Of a stretch of DNA of 64,000 nt, positions 49,754-60,558 are shown piece after piece. A program made the translations under genes and the position numbers. How positions within the stretch are numbered: the first letter of the stretch is position 1; every line of letters begins with the position of its first letter. Below the pieces are notes generated by a model. That model made no database searches. It was not told where the DNA came from and worked only from the letters and a program-made list of their open reading frames with translations. Origin of the DNA: Kitasatospora setae KM-6054 (GTDB taxonomy: Bacteria > Actinomycetota > Actinomycetes > Streptomycetales > Streptomycetaceae); assembly GCF_000269985.1 (NCBI RefSeq), contig NC_016109.1, positions 1,054,001 through 1,118,000 of the forward strand, written 5' to 3'.

Positions 49754-50749
49754 CTACCCCAGCAGGACCGGGTTGGTCAGCGCCGCCGGCCGCCCGTCCG
49801 GGCGGCGGACCTCGATCCGGACGAACCCGCTCTCCGCGGCGTCCGTGTGCCAGCGCAGCAGCGCGTCGGCCGGGGCCCGGTGGGCCCGGCCGCGGCGGGT
49901 GCGGAAGTGGACGGTGCTGCCGTCGGGGACGCCGGAGAGGCGCAGGGCCAGTTCGACGGGGGCGCCGGCGGTGCGGAGGCGTTCGCCGACGGCGGCGCTG
50001 CGGCCGGCCGCTTCGGCGGTGAACTCCAGCTGTACGGCGGCGGATTCGGCGATCCAGCTGCGTCCGGCCCGGAGCGCGGCGAGGACGGCGGGGGCGCTCA
50101 GCTCCTCGGCGTGCACGACGGTCTGCGGGGTGCCGAGCCGGCCGGGCAGGTGGGTGTCGCTGCTGCCGACGGCGGGCTGCCAACCCGGCCGGCCGGCCAG
50201 GGTGTCCGCGCCGAGGCGGCGGCCCCACTCGGCGAGCGAGGCCTCGTTGTCGGCCTGCCACGGCAGGTCGCCGGACCACTGCCCGTTCCACACCTCGACG
50301 GCGTCGAAGGACTCCAGCGGGTACATCAACTCCCCGCCGGGGTACGGCGCGTGGGGGTGCGCGGCGACGCACAGGCCGCCCTCCGCGCGCACCCCGCGCA
50401 GCACCTCGGCGAAGGCCGGGTCGCCCACCCGGTGCGTCCAGTCGGCGAGTCGGCCGGGGCGCAGGCCGAGGGCCAGCCAGTGGCCGGTGGCGGTGGTGAC
50501 CTCCTCGCCGAGCAGGACCAGCAGGTCGTCGCCGCCCAGTCCGGCCCAACTCCCGGCGGCCATCGGAGCGTTGTGCTCGGTGGCGGCCAGGAAGTCGAGC
50601 CCGGCGGCCCGGGCCGCGGCGACCAGCTCGGCGGGGGTGAGTTCCCCGTCGGAGCGGGTCGAGTGCACGTGCGGGTCGCCCCGGTACCAGCCGGGTCCGC
50701 GCCCGGGGAGCCGGGCCGGCGGAAACGTCGGGGCGGTGTGCTGGATCAT
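49754..50749 (-). CDS. PHP-domain metallohydrolase (CehA/McbA-like)
   Basis: A 331-residue hydrolase. The metal-binding motifs of the PHP domain are present: WYRGDPHVHSTRSDGELTPAEL, LDFLAATEHN, GEEVTT, LCVAAHPHAPY and AVGSSDTHLPG. The C-terminal ~90 residues form a beta-domain (VELALRLSGVPDGSTVHFRTRRG). Members hydrolyse phosphoesters or carbamates. ATG 50749 (MIQHTAPTFPP) is preceded by AGGAGG. It follows the NUDIX gene by 56 bp and is probably cotranscribed. Confidence 0.87.
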   Translation of the reverse strand: MIQHTAPTFPPARLPGRGPGWYRGDPHVHSTRSDGELTPAELVAAARAAGLDFLAATEHNAPMAAGSWAGLGGDDLLVLLGEEVTTATGHWLALGLRPGRLADWTHRVGDPAFAEVLRGVRAEGGLCVAAHPHAPYPGGELMYPLESFDAVEVWNGQWSGDLPWQADNEASLAEWGRRLGADTLAGRPGWQPAVGSSDTHLPGRLGTPQTVVHAEELSAPAVLAALRAGRSWIAESAAVQLEFTAEAAGRSAAVGERLRTAGAPVELALRLSGVPDGSTVHFRTRRGRAHRAPADALLRWHTDAAESGFVRIEVRRPDGRPAALTNPVLLG

Positions 50750-50805
50750 GGCAGCCTCCTGACCGGCTCGACTCACGGGCGCGGCCGGGCGGTTCCGGGC
50801 GGCCG

Positions 50806-51276
50806 TCAGCCCAGGGCGAACCAGGGCGCGGGCCCGTCGGCGAGGGCCTTCTCCAGCAGCAGGGTGTCGTTGCGGGTGAGCGGCGGGAGCGCGTCGAGCG
50901 GCCACCAGGCGACCGCGAGCGACTCGTCGTCGTTGACTACGGCCTCGCCGGCCAGCGGGCGGCAGCGGAAGGCGATGTCGAGGTACTGCACCCGGTCGCC
51001 GTTGGCGCAGGCGAAGGCGGGCAGGCTGAGGACGCTGGTGATCCGCTCGGGGCGGACGGTGACGCCGGTCTCCTCCCGGACTTCGCGGACGACGGTGTCG
51101 GCGGGCTGCTCGCCGGGTTCGACGATCCCGTGCAGCAGGGCCCAACGCCCGGTGTCGGAGCGCCGGTTGAGCAGGATCCGGTCGTCCTCGACCACCACCG
51201 CGGTGATGCCGGACAGCCACAGCGGGTCGTGTCCGATGTGTTCGCGCAGGTCCAGGATGAACTGGGGAGTCGGCAT
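50806..51276 (-). CDS. NUDIX hydrolase
   Basis: A 156-residue pyrophosphohydrolase. The Nudix box is [23 protein letters not shown], with all catalytic glutamates in place. The N-terminal [34 protein letters not shown] is typical of small Streptomyces NUDIX proteins that clean up damaged nucleotides. The start ATG 51276 appears leaderless, with TACAGT seven bases upstream inside a GCACT/AGTGC palindrome. Confidence 0.9.
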   Translation of the reverse strand: MPTPQFILDLREHIGHDPLWLSGITAVVVEDDRILLNRRSDTGRWALLHGIVEPGEQPADTVVREVREETGVTVRPERITSVLSLPAFACANGDRVQYLDIAFRCRPLAGEAVVNDDESLAVAWWPLDALPPLTRNDTLLLEKALADGPAPWFALG

Positions 51277-51283
51277 ACGGTGC

Positions 51284-51289
51284 ACTGTA
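51284..51289 (-). promoter_or_regulatory. -10 element of a probable leaderless promoter (NUDIX)
   Basis: TACAGT on the minus strand ends seven bases before the ATG at 51276 and sits within the palindrome GCACTACAGTGC. Confidence 0.5.
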
Positions 51290-51416
51290 GTGCGCGCCCG
51301 CCCGGGGCCCGGGGAGCGCCACCCCCGCCGCCGGAGGGGCCGGGAACGCGGGACGCCGCCGCCGGCCACCCCCGGGGAGGGGGCGGCCGGCGGCGGCGTC
51401 AGCGGCCGGCGAGGGG

Positions 51417-53672
<2,256 letters not shown>

Positions 53673-53737
53673 TCAAGATATCTCGTCCCGGGGGTGTCTC
53701 CGCAACCAACCCCCCGGTCGGGTCGCCGGTGAGGTCT

Positions 53738-55243
53738 CTACCTGTGGGGCCGCTCCGCCGTCCGGTCGGCCTCCGGGTCGGACTCGGCGCGGGCCGCGAT
53801 GTTGCGGGCCATCCCGCCGAAGACCACGGCGTGGAACGGGGCGACCGACCACCAGTAGAGCTGCCCGGCCAGGCCGTGCGGGTGGAACAGGGCGCGCTGG
53901 CGGTAGCACGAGCGGGTGCCGTCGGGGGTGACGGTGAGTTCCAGCCAGGCGAGGCCGGGCAGCCGCATCTCGGCGCGCAGCCGGAGCAGCCGGCCGGGTT
54001 CGATCTCCTCGACCCGCCAGAAGTCGAGCGAGTCGCCGACCCTGAGCCGTCCGGGTGAACGTCGGCCGCGGCGCAGTCCGACGCCGCCGGCCAGCCGGTC
54101 GAGCAGGCCCCGGACGACCCAGGCGAGCGGGAAGGAGTACCAGCCGTGCTCGCCGCCGATGCCCTCGACGACCCGCCAGAGCGCCTCGGGCGGGGCGTCG
54201 ACCCGGCGCTCCCGGACGTCCTGGTAGAGGCTGCCGCCGGCCCAGTCGGGGTCGGTGGGCAGCGGGTCGCTGGGCACGCCGGGCAGCGAGGCGGAGGACC
54301 AGCGGGTGGCCACCTCGTCGTCGCGGACCCGGCGCAGCGCGAGCTCGACCGAGCGGTCGAAGCCGATCGGGCCGCCGGGCGGATCGGGGATCCAGCGCTC
54401 CAGGTCGTGCTCGGAGCGGACCACCTCGTGGCGCAGCGACTCGACCAGCGGCCGGGCCAGCCCGCCGGGCACCGGGGTGACCAGGCCGACCCAGTGCGAG
54501 GAGAGCGAGGGGGTGAGGACGGGCAGGGCCAGGATCAGCCGGCGGTGCAGGCCGGCGACGCGGGCGTAGCGCTGCATCATGGCGCGGTAGGTGAGCACCT
54601 CGGGGCCGCCGACGTCGAAGACCCGGTCGGTGCCGGGGTCGTCGGGCAGGTGGGCGGCGGCGGTCAGCAGGCGCAGCACGTCGCGGACGGCGATCGGCTG
54701 GATCCGGGTGTCGACCCAGCGCGGGGTGACCATCACCGGGAGGCGCTCGGTGAGGTGGCGGAGCATCTCGAAGGAGGCCGAGCCGGAGCCGATCACCACG
54801 GCGGCGCGCAGTTCGGTGACGGCCGTGCCGCCCTCGCGCAGCGCCCGGCCGGTGGCGACCCGGGAGCGCAGGTGCGGGGAGAGCGCGCCCTCCGGCAGGT
54901 CGGGCGGGACGAGGCCGCCGAGGTAGACGATCCGGCGGACGCCGGCCCGGGCGGCGGCGCGGCCGAAGGCCCGGGCGGCGTCCCGGTCGACGGTCTCGAA
55001 GTCGGGGCCGGTGCCGAGCGAGTGCACCAGGTAGTAGGCGACGTCCACGCCGTCGAAGGCCCCGTCCAGGGTCTCGGGGCGGGTGACGTCGCCGGTGGCG
55101 GTCTCCACGGCGGCCCGCCAGGGGTGGTCGCGCAGCCGGGCGGGGTCGCGCACCAGGCAGCGCACCCGGGCCCCGTCCGCGAGCAGTTCGGGCACCAGTC
55201 GCCCGCCGAGGTACCCGGTGGCACCGGTCACCAGACAGCGCAC
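53738..55243 (-). CDS. NAD(P)-binding SDR-like protein with DUF2867
   Basis: A 501-residue two-domain protein. The N-terminal Rossmann domain begins RCLVTGATGYLGGRLVPELLADG, an atypical short-chain dehydrogenase of the NmrA type. From about residue 320 the DUF2867 domain follows (WRVVEGIGGEHGWYSFPLAWVVRGLLDRLAGGVGLRRGRR, then CYRQRALFHPHGLAGQLYWWSVAPFHAVVFGGMARNI). The reaction is not known. GTG 55243 has GGAGGAG six bases upstream. Confidence 0.9.
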   Translation of the reverse strand: MRCLVTGATGYLGGRLVPELLADGARVRCLVRDPARLRDHPWRAAVETATGDVTRPETLDGAFDGVDVAYYLVHSLGTGPDFETVDRDAARAFGRAAARAGVRRIVYLGGLVPPDLPEGALSPHLRSRVATGRALREGGTAVTELRAAVVIGSGSASFEMLRHLTERLPVMVTPRWVDTRIQPIAVRDVLRLLTAAAHLPDDPGTDRVFDVGGPEVLTYRAMMQRYARVAGLHRRLILALPVLTPSLSSHWVGLVTPVPGGLARPLVESLRHEVVRSEHDLERWIPDPPGGPIGFDRSVELALRRVRDDEVATRWSSASLPGVPSDPLPTDPDWAGGSLYQDVRERRVDAPPEALWRVVEGIGGEHGWYSFPLAWVVRGLLDRLAGGVGLRRGRRSPGRLRVGDSLDFWRVEEIEPGRLLRLRAEMRLPGLAWLELTVTPDGTRSCYRQRALFHPHGLAGQLYWWSVAPFHAVVFGGMARNIAARAESDPEADRTAERPHR

Positions 55244-55441
55244 GTCGTCTCCTCCGGTCGGCCCCCTGTCCCCCCTCCGATTCTTCTCCCTCGTCTTCGG
55301 AGCCGCCCCGGCCGCGGATCGCTCCGCGGGTGGATCGGGGGCCGCGTGCCCGTGGACGCGGTGCCGGGCGGGGGGCGGGGGGCTTCTCCCGGGGGGCCCG
55401 GGCGGACTTCCGCTCCGCCCGGTCCCCCCGGGTCGGGACGG

Positions 55442-56104
55442 CTACGCCGCGGCCCGGCCGCCGGCCGCCCGGATGGTCCGTCCGGTGACGGTGGTGGGGG
55501 TGAGCCGGACCCAGCGGCCGTGCGCGGGGGGTTTGGGCAGTTCGGCGAGCAGGGCCGGTTCGGTGACGTAGTCGAGCGGGCCGACCATCAGCACGCTCCA
55601 GCCCTCGTGCAGGTCCCGGTCGGCGCGGTCGACCTCGAAGGCGGCGTCGCCGCCGGGGCCGGGGGCGAGCAGGCCGTCCTCGGTGGTGCGGTAGAGGACG
55701 GTGTGGTCGTGCGCGAGGTAGCCGACCGGGCGCACCACGGGCCCGTCCGGCCCGGTGCGGGCGATCCGGCCGAGGCCGTTGGAGCCGAGGCGCTGCCAGC
55801 ACTCGGCGACGCTGAGCTCGCCGAGGACCGGCGGGCCGACCAGGGCGGGGCCGTCCGGGCGCTTCACCCGTTCGGCGGGTCGACCGGCCACCAGCTCCTC
55901 GTACTCCAGGCCGAGGACGGCGGCCAGCCGGAGCAGCGCGGGCGGGTCGAAGTCGCGTCCGAGTTCCAGGACGCGGTGCAGGTAGGCGGTCGACATGCCC
56001 GCCTGGGCGGCTGCCTGCGCCTCGGTGAGGCCGAGGTCGGCGAGGCGGTCGGCGAAGCGGTGGGCGAGCGCGGTCCCGGGGGCCGGGGCGTGGTCGGTGG
56101 TCAC
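55442..56104 (-). CDS. XRE helix-turn-helix fused to PPOX-type flavin-binding domain
   Basis: A 220-residue protein. Residues 20-70 are a helix-turn-helix (FADRLADLGLTEAQAAAQAGMSTAYLHRVLELGRDFDPPALLRLAAVLGL). The C-terminal half resembles pyridoxamine-phosphate-oxidase-like split barrels (ECWQRLGSNGLGRIARTGPDGPVVRPVGYLAHDHTVLYRT, EVDRADRDLHEGWSVLMVG), which bind flavins or F420. GTG 56104 is chosen because GGGAGG is eight bases upstream. It is divergent from the universal stress protein gene, with DosR-like boxes between. Confidence 0.88.
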   Translation of the reverse strand: MTTDHAPAPGTALAHRFADRLADLGLTEAQAAAQAGMSTAYLHRVLELGRDFDPPALLRLAAVLGLEYEELVAGRPAERVKRPDGPALVGPPVLGELSVAECWQRLGSNGLGRIARTGPDGPVVRPVGYLAHDHTVLYRTTEDGLLAPGPGGDAAFEVDRADRDLHEGWSVLMVGPLDYVTEPALLAELPKPPAHGRWVRLTPTTVTGRTIRAAGGRAAA

Positions 56105-56438
56105 TTCGGTCACCTCCCGTGGGTCGTTCGGTCCGGCCGGCGGCCCTGGACGTTCGCGGACGCCCGGTCCGGTCGGTACCTCCATGGTGCGGGATCGGGG
56201 GCCGCTCCGGGCAGGGGCCTTGGACCCCGACCGGACCTTCGAACCCCGCTTCGAGGCTCGAATCCGGGACCAACGGCCCTGCCCGGCCGGGCCCGCCGAC
56301 CCTGGCGGGCCCGCGCGGGCGGGAGCAGAGTGGGCCACGACCCCGCCCCGGTCCGGACCCCCGGCGCCGGGCGACGGGGGTCCGCACGGGGAAGCCGCGC
56401 AGGGAAGCCGCGCGGGGAAGCACAGGGAAGGCACTGCC
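56105..56438. promoter_or_regulatory. Divergent control region with two DosR-like boxes
   Basis: 334 bp between the PPOX and universal-stress genes. GGGACCAACGGCCC (56266-56279) matches the GGGAC-N4-GGCCC form of the DosR/DevR dormancy box, and GGGGCCTTGGACCCC (56214-56228) is a related imperfect palindrome. A GGGAAGCCGCGC repeat (about 56388-56435) precedes the stress-protein start. Confidence 0.6.
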
Positions 56439-57302
56439 ATGACTCGTCCCGTTCTCGCCGCAGTAGACGCGTCCGTCCGCAGCCGGGCCGCCGCGCACTG
56501 GGCCGCCCAGGAGGCCGGCCGGCGGGAGGCCCCGCTGCGGCTGCTGCACGCCTGGCCCTACCTGGGGCGGAAGGCGAACGACCTGGTGAAGGCCGACGAC
56601 CTGGAGAGCGGCGCGCAGGCGATGCTCGGCGACGTCGCCGAGGAGCTGCGGGCCGCCTACCCGGGCCTGGAGGTGACCGGCGAGCTGGTGCCGGACGCGG
56701 CGATCGACGGGCTGACGGCGGCCGCCGGGCAGGGGCAGCTGCTGGTGATCGGCACCCGGGGCCTGGGCGGCTTCCGGGGGCTGCTGGTCGGCTCGGTCAG
56801 CCTGGGCGTGGCGGGCCGGTCGGCGGCGCCGGTGGTGCTGGTCCGCGAGGGCCGCCCGGAGCAGCCGTCGCACGAGCCGGAGGTCGCGGTCGGCCTGGAC
56901 GCGCTGGAGCCGAACGACGCGGTGCTGGAGTTCGCCTTCGAGCAGGCCCGGCTGCGCGGCGCCCGGGTCCGGGTGGTGCACGGCTGGGAGCTGCCGCCGA
57001 CCTACGGGTACGCGGGGTGGATCCCGATCGAGACCGAGCAGCAGGAGCTGGGCGCGCTGGCGGTCGGCATGGTCGCCGAGGCGGTCGCCCCGTGGCGGGA
57101 GAAGTACCCGCGCACGCTGGTCCTGGAGGACGTCCGCACCGGTGGCGGCGCGGCCGCGCTGGTCGAGGCGTCCGAGCAGGCCGACCTGGTGGTGGTCGGC
57201 CGCCGCCGGCGCACCCTGGGCCTGGGCAGCAGGCTGGGCTCGGTCGCCCACGCGGTGATCCACCACGCGCAGGCGCCGGTCGCCGTCGTCCCGCACGACT
57301 GA
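56439..57302 (+). CDS. Universal stress protein with two UspA domains
   Basis: A 287-residue cytosolic protein with tandem UspA modules. Module 1 begins TRPVLAAVDASVRSRAAAHWAAQEAG and has the ATP-binding GTRGLGGFRGLLVGSVSLGVAGRSAAPVVLV; module 2 begins PEVAVGLDALEPNDAVLEFAFEQARLRGA and ends VVVGRRRRTLGLGSRLGSVAHAVIHHAQAPVAVVPHD. Such proteins bind ATP and are strongly induced by hypoxia or stasis, in agreement with the DosR-like boxes upstream. It ends in front of a strong hairpin shared with the convergent phosphatase gene. Confidence 0.92.
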   Translation: MTRPVLAAVDASVRSRAAAHWAAQEAGRREAPLRLLHAWPYLGRKANDLVKADDLESGAQAMLGDVAEELRAAYPGLEVTGELVPDAAIDGLTAAAGQGQLLVIGTRGLGGFRGLLVGSVSLGVAGRSAAPVVLVREGRPEQPSHEPEVAVGLDALEPNDAVLEFAFEQARLRGARVRVVHGWELPPTYGYAGWIPIETEQQELGALAVGMVAEAVAPWREKYPRTLVLEDVRTGGGAAALVEASEQADLVVVGRRRRTLGLGSRLGSVAHAVIHHAQAPVAVVPHD

Positions 57303-57326
57303 CCGGCCCCGGCCCGGCCCCGACCG

Positions 57327-57372
57327 CGTCCGTCCCGCCGCGCCGCCTCCCCCGGTGCCGGCGGGGCGGACG
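57327..57372. terminator. Bidirectional terminator hairpin
   Basis: Arms CGTCCGTCCCGCCG (57327-57340) and CGGCGGGGCGGACG (57359-57372) pair with a single G-T type exception. They lie between convergent universal-stress and phosphatase genes. Confidence 0.7.
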
Positions 57373-57384
57373 CTCCGGATCCGC

Positions 57385-59073
57385 CTACCGGTCGAAGCGG
57401 AACGCCAGCAGCGTGGCGTCGTCCTCGGAGAGCGGTCCGGACATCTCGCGCACCACCGCGTCCACCAGTTCCTGCAGGTCGGGGCCGGTCGCGCAGTCCC
57501 GGACGGCGTGCTTGCGGACGGCCGCGCAGAGCGCCTCGATCCGGACGTCGATGTCCTGGTCGCGGCGCTCGACCAGGCCGTCGGTGTACAGCAGCACGGT
57601 GTCGCCGGGGCGGACGTACGTCTCCACCGCGCGGTAGGACACCTCGGGCAGGACGCCGAGCGGCGGGCCGACGTCGGCCTCCAGCGGCTCGACCCGGCCG
57701 TCGCGCAGCAGGACCGGCGGCGGGTGGCCGGCGCAGATCCAGCGCAGCAGGCGCCGGCCCGGGTAGTAGCGGGCGACAACCGCGGTGGCGGTGGCCTCGT
57801 CGCCCTCGTCGCAGGCGATCCGGTTGAGCCAGCCGCCGAGCGACTCGACCAGCGCGCCGGTGAACGCCAGCCCGGCCAGCGCGTGCCGCAGCATCGACAT
57901 CAGGGCGACCGCGTCCAGCCCGTGCCCGCGCGCGTCGCCGACCGCCAACAGCACCTGACCGTCCGGGAGTTGGCGCACCTTGTACCAGTCGCCGCCGACC
58001 CCGGCCTCGGCCGGGCGGTAGGCGGCGGCGGTGCTGACGCCGAGCCCGGTGAGGACGGCGGAGTGCGGCTGCAGGGCCTCCTGGAGGCGCTGGACGACGT
58101 GGTGCTCGGCGTCGGCGCGGCGGGCCTGGCGCTCGGTCTCCTCCTCCTGCTCGCGCAACCGCCGCCGGCTCTCCGACAGCTCGGTGACGTCCTGCAGCAC
58201 CGCCCGCAGGCCCTCCACCGGGCCGTCCTCCTCCCGCACCACCTCGGCCACCAGCCGGATCCGGCGCGGCCGGCCGACCCCGTACAGCTCGGTCAGCACG
58301 TCGATGTCCGCGCCGGTGGTCAGCAGCCGGTCGAGCTCCTGGTAGAGGGCCGGGCGGGCGGTCTCGGTGACCCGGCGCAGCGCCCGGCCCGGGGGGACGA
58401 CGGCGGTGTCCGGCGGCAGGCCGAGCAGGACGGCCAGGCCGGGCGAGATGTCGAGCCGGCCGTCGCGCAGGCCCCACTCGGCCCAGCCGACCCGGGCGAT
58501 CCGCTGCGCGGCGCGGGCGATCTGCTCGGTGCGGTCGTCCGGCCACACCAGCAGCAGCCGGCGGCCCAGCCGGTGCACGGTGACCCGCTCGTGCCGCAGC
58601 CGGGTGCGGCCGCCGGACAGCACCGCACGCCAGCGCACCGGGACGGCCCGGGCCGCCAGCCCCGTCCGCAGCACTTCGGCGACGGCGTCCGCGAACGCGG
58701 CCGTCCACAGCCCCGGATACGCCTCGCGCAGCGAGATGCCACCGCCCGCGCCGGCCTCCTGGTAGGCCGGGCCCGGGTGGAACGGGTGCCGGACGGCGGC
58801 CTCGTTCAGGATCACCGCGGCCAGGTCGCGGACGCCCCCGCCGGCACCCGGCACCGGCTCCGCCAGCACGGCGGGCTGCGGGACGGCGTCGAGCAGGTGG
58901 TGCAGGTCGGGGTCCGGCGGCCGGGCCAGCTCCGGGTCCAGCGCCTCCTCCGGGACGATCGGCGGCGGCCCCGGCGGCTCGACCGGCCGGACCAGGCGCT
59001 GCTCCCCGCGCAACCGCTCGACGGTGCGGCGCAGGGACTCGCCCCGATCGGCCTGCTCAGGTCGCCCGTCCAC
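57385..59073 (-). CDS. PAS-domain SpoIIE-type PP2C phosphatase
   Basis: A 562-residue signalling protein. A disordered N-terminus precedes a GAF/PAS-like region (VGWAEWGLRDGRLDISPGLAVLLGL, then GLRAVLQDVTELSESRRRLREQEEETERQARR, a PAC plus coiled coil). The phosphatase domain runs from about residue 330 to the end: GDWYKVRQLPDGQVLLAVGDARGHGLDAVALMSML, ICAGHPPPVLLRDG and DTVLLYTDGLVERR with its metal-binding Asp residues. It should dephosphorylate STAS-type anti-sigma antagonists. GTG 59073 has GAGGAGGG six bases upstream and is preferred over 59112. Confidence 0.92.
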   Translation of the reverse strand: MDGRPEQADRGESLRRTVERLRGEQRLVRPVEPPGPPPIVPEEALDPELARPPDPDLHHLLDAVPQPAVLAEPVPGAGGGVRDLAAVILNEAAVRHPFHPGPAYQEAGAGGGISLREAYPGLWTAAFADAVAEVLRTGLAARAVPVRWRAVLSGGRTRLRHERVTVHRLGRRLLLVWPDDRTEQIARAAQRIARVGWAEWGLRDGRLDISPGLAVLLGLPPDTAVVPPGRALRRVTETARPALYQELDRLLTTGADIDVLTELYGVGRPRRIRLVAEVVREEDGPVEGLRAVLQDVTELSESRRRLREQEEETERQARRADAEHHVVQRLQEALQPHSAVLTGLGVSTAAAYRPAEAGVGGDWYKVRQLPDGQVLLAVGDARGHGLDAVALMSMLRHALAGLAFTGALVESLGGWLNRIACDEGDEATATAVVARYYPGRRLLRWICAGHPPPVLLRDGRVEPLEADVGPPLGVLPEVSYRAVETYVRPGDTVLLYTDGLVERRDQDIDVRIEALCAAVRKHAVRDCATGPDLQELVDAVVREMSGPLSEDDATLLAFRFDR

Positions 59074-59358
59074 CGCGGCCCTCCTCCCTCCGCTCGGTGC
59101 TCCCCCGCTCACCCGTCCGGTCCGTCCGGTCCGTCCGGTCCGTCCGGCCTGCCATGCCTGCTGCCGGCCTGCTGCCGGCCGCCCGCTTCTCCAGCCTGCT
59201 CCGCCCGGCGCTCTCCGCCACTTTTCCGGCGCCCCCGCCGGGCGGCGACCCCGGCGGACCGGACGGGTGAGCGGCGGCGCCGGCCGTCCCGCCTTCCGTC
59301 CTGGTTCCGCCGGGGTCGGCGGTCGGCGGGGCGGGCGGTCCCGGGGCGGGCGGCCCGC
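59074..59358. other. Intergenic region upstream of the phosphatase
   Basis: 285 bp before the phosphatase start, with a TCCGG-rich repeat near 59115-59145 (GTCCGGTCC three to four times). No gene is seen here. Confidence 0.5.
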
Positions 59359-59445
59359 TCAGCGGACGCGGACCAGGAACTCCCGGATGAGTGCGGCGAT
59401 TTCGGGGCCGCGGCTCTCCGGCGCGAAGTGGCCGGCGGCGGGGCT
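59359..59445 (-). pseudogene. Alpha/beta hydrolase C-terminal remnant
   Basis: Right after the FMN reductase stop the minus strand encodes SPAAGHFAPESRGPEIAAL followed by IREFLVRVR and a stop. This is the C-terminal piece of an alpha/beta hydrolase: the catalytic His in AGHFAPE and the final helix IAALIREFL. The remaining ~250 residues are absent, so it is a deletion remnant. Confidence 0.65.
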
Positions 59446-60011
59446 CAGCGGGCGTCGATCTTCTCCTGCAGGGCGGTGAGCAGCCCCTGGAGCAGGCCGA
59501 CGGTGGTCTCGTCGGTGAGGTTGCCCTCGGCGTCGAAGCGCTCGTGGGAGCGGAAGACGATCACCTCGGGCTTCACCACGACGTCGCTCTCGGTCCACAC
59601 GAACACCTGACGCAGGGCGAGTTGGGCCCGGACGGAGCCGAAGTTGGTGGGCGCGGCGCCGAGGATCGCGGTGGGCTTGCGGTGCAGCGGCAGGCCCTCG
59701 GTGCGGGTCCAGTCGGTGCTCAGCCAGTCGAGGGCGTTCTTCAGCACGCCGGGGATCGAGTAGTTGAACTCGGGGGTGGCGATCAGCAGTCCGTCCGCCT
59801 CCTGGACCTTGCGGCGCAGCTCGCTCACGGTGGCCGGGCGGAGCTCGGGGGTGTCCAGGTCGTAGTCGTACGGGGGCAGTTCGCGCAGGCCGTCGTAGAT
59901 CTCGATCTGCTGGTCGGCGGGCGTGTGCTTCTGTGCGGCGCGCAGCAGCCGGGTGTTGTGCGAGTCGGCGCGGAGCGAGCCGGAGATGGCGAGGATCTTG
60001 GTTGCGGTCAT
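59445..60011 (-). CDS. NADPH-dependent FMN reductase
   Basis: A 188-residue flavodoxin-like enzyme. FMN binding is shown by ILAISGSLRADSHNTRLLRAA and ATPEFNYSIPGVLKNALDWLS, and by PTAILGAAPTNFGSVRAQLALRQVF. It reduces FMN or quinones with NADPH. Its stop overlaps the first codon of the hydrolase remnant. TetR-type operator repeats (AACGGTTCAGT) lie just upstream and also before the TetR gene at 60559, so that regulator probably represses it. Confidence 0.92.
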   Translation of the reverse strand: MTATKILAISGSLRADSHNTRLLRAAQKHTPADQQIEIYDGLRELPPYDYDLDTPELRPATVSELRRKVQEADGLLIATPEFNYSIPGVLKNALDWLSTDWTRTEGLPLHRKPTAILGAAPTNFGSVRAQLALRQVFVWTESDVVVKPEVIVFRSHERFDAEGNLTDETTVGLLQGLLTALQEKIDAR

Positions 60012-60023
60012 GCCGAGAAAACT

Positions 60024-60060
60024 AAACGGATCAGTTCAGCTTGTCAACCAAACGGTTCAG
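60024..60060. promoter_or_regulatory. Two TetR operator copies before the FMN reductase
   Basis: AAACGGATCAGTTCAG (60024-60039) and AAACGGTTCAG (60050-60060) share the core found before the TetR gene. A further GTACAGTTCAG lies at about 60081-60091. Confidence 0.7.
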
Positions 60061-60118
60061 TCTTGACAGTGAACTGCTCAGTACAGTTCAGTTGGGCCAT
60101 GCTCACCGAGACCGCCGC

Positions 60119-60412
60119 CCCGCCCCCGCCCACCACAACGCCGCGGCCCACGTCCTGACCGGCCGCGCCACCGCCGGCGGCAGCACGCTCCCCGACGGCC
60201 GCCTCGCCGTCCTCGGCACCGGCCGCGAACGCTTCACCGTGCGCGCCGACGGCGGCCCCGCCGAGGCGCTGGTGCTGGTGCTGGCGCCGGCCGGCGAGCC
60301 GATCGGCGAACCGGTGGCCCGCGGCGGCCCGTTCGTGATGAACACCGCCGCCGAACTCCGGCAGGCCCAGCAGGACTTCACCCGCGGCGCGACGGGGCGG
60401 ATGCCGTTCTGA
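60119..60412 (+). pseudogene. Truncated pirin (C-terminal domain only)
   Basis: The frame encodes PAHHNAAAHVLTGRATAGGSTLPDGRLAVLG, then AGEPIGEPVARGGPFVMNTAAELRQAQQDF, the C-terminal cupin of pirin-family proteins including the GPFVMNT signature. Full pirins are about 280-320 residues with the metal-binding N-terminal cupin; here that domain (about 190 residues) is missing and no start or ribosome site fits. It lies between the TetR gene and FMN reductase. Confidence 0.7.
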
Positions 60413-60501
60413 CCGCCGACTCGGCGGCGCGGCCCCCGGGGCGGGCCCGCCGGTCCTGCCGGGCGTCACCGCAGGTCCGGCGGCCGCCGTCGTTGCAGAC
60501 C

Positions 60502-60516
60502 GAACGGTTCAGTTCA
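60502..60516. promoter_or_regulatory. TetR operator copy before the TetR gene
   Basis: GAACGGTTCAGTTCA repeats the operator core seen before the FMN reductase gene, about 45 bp before the TetR start. Confidence 0.65.
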
Positions 60517-60558
60517 TACACTGGGCCACCCCCGACCCCACCACCGAAGGGCCGCACC

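Noticed and set aside
56238..56270. tRNA-like TTCGAACC and CTCGAATCC segments
   Set aside because: No acceptor or anticodon stem can be built around them; the region is better explained by regulatory boxes.
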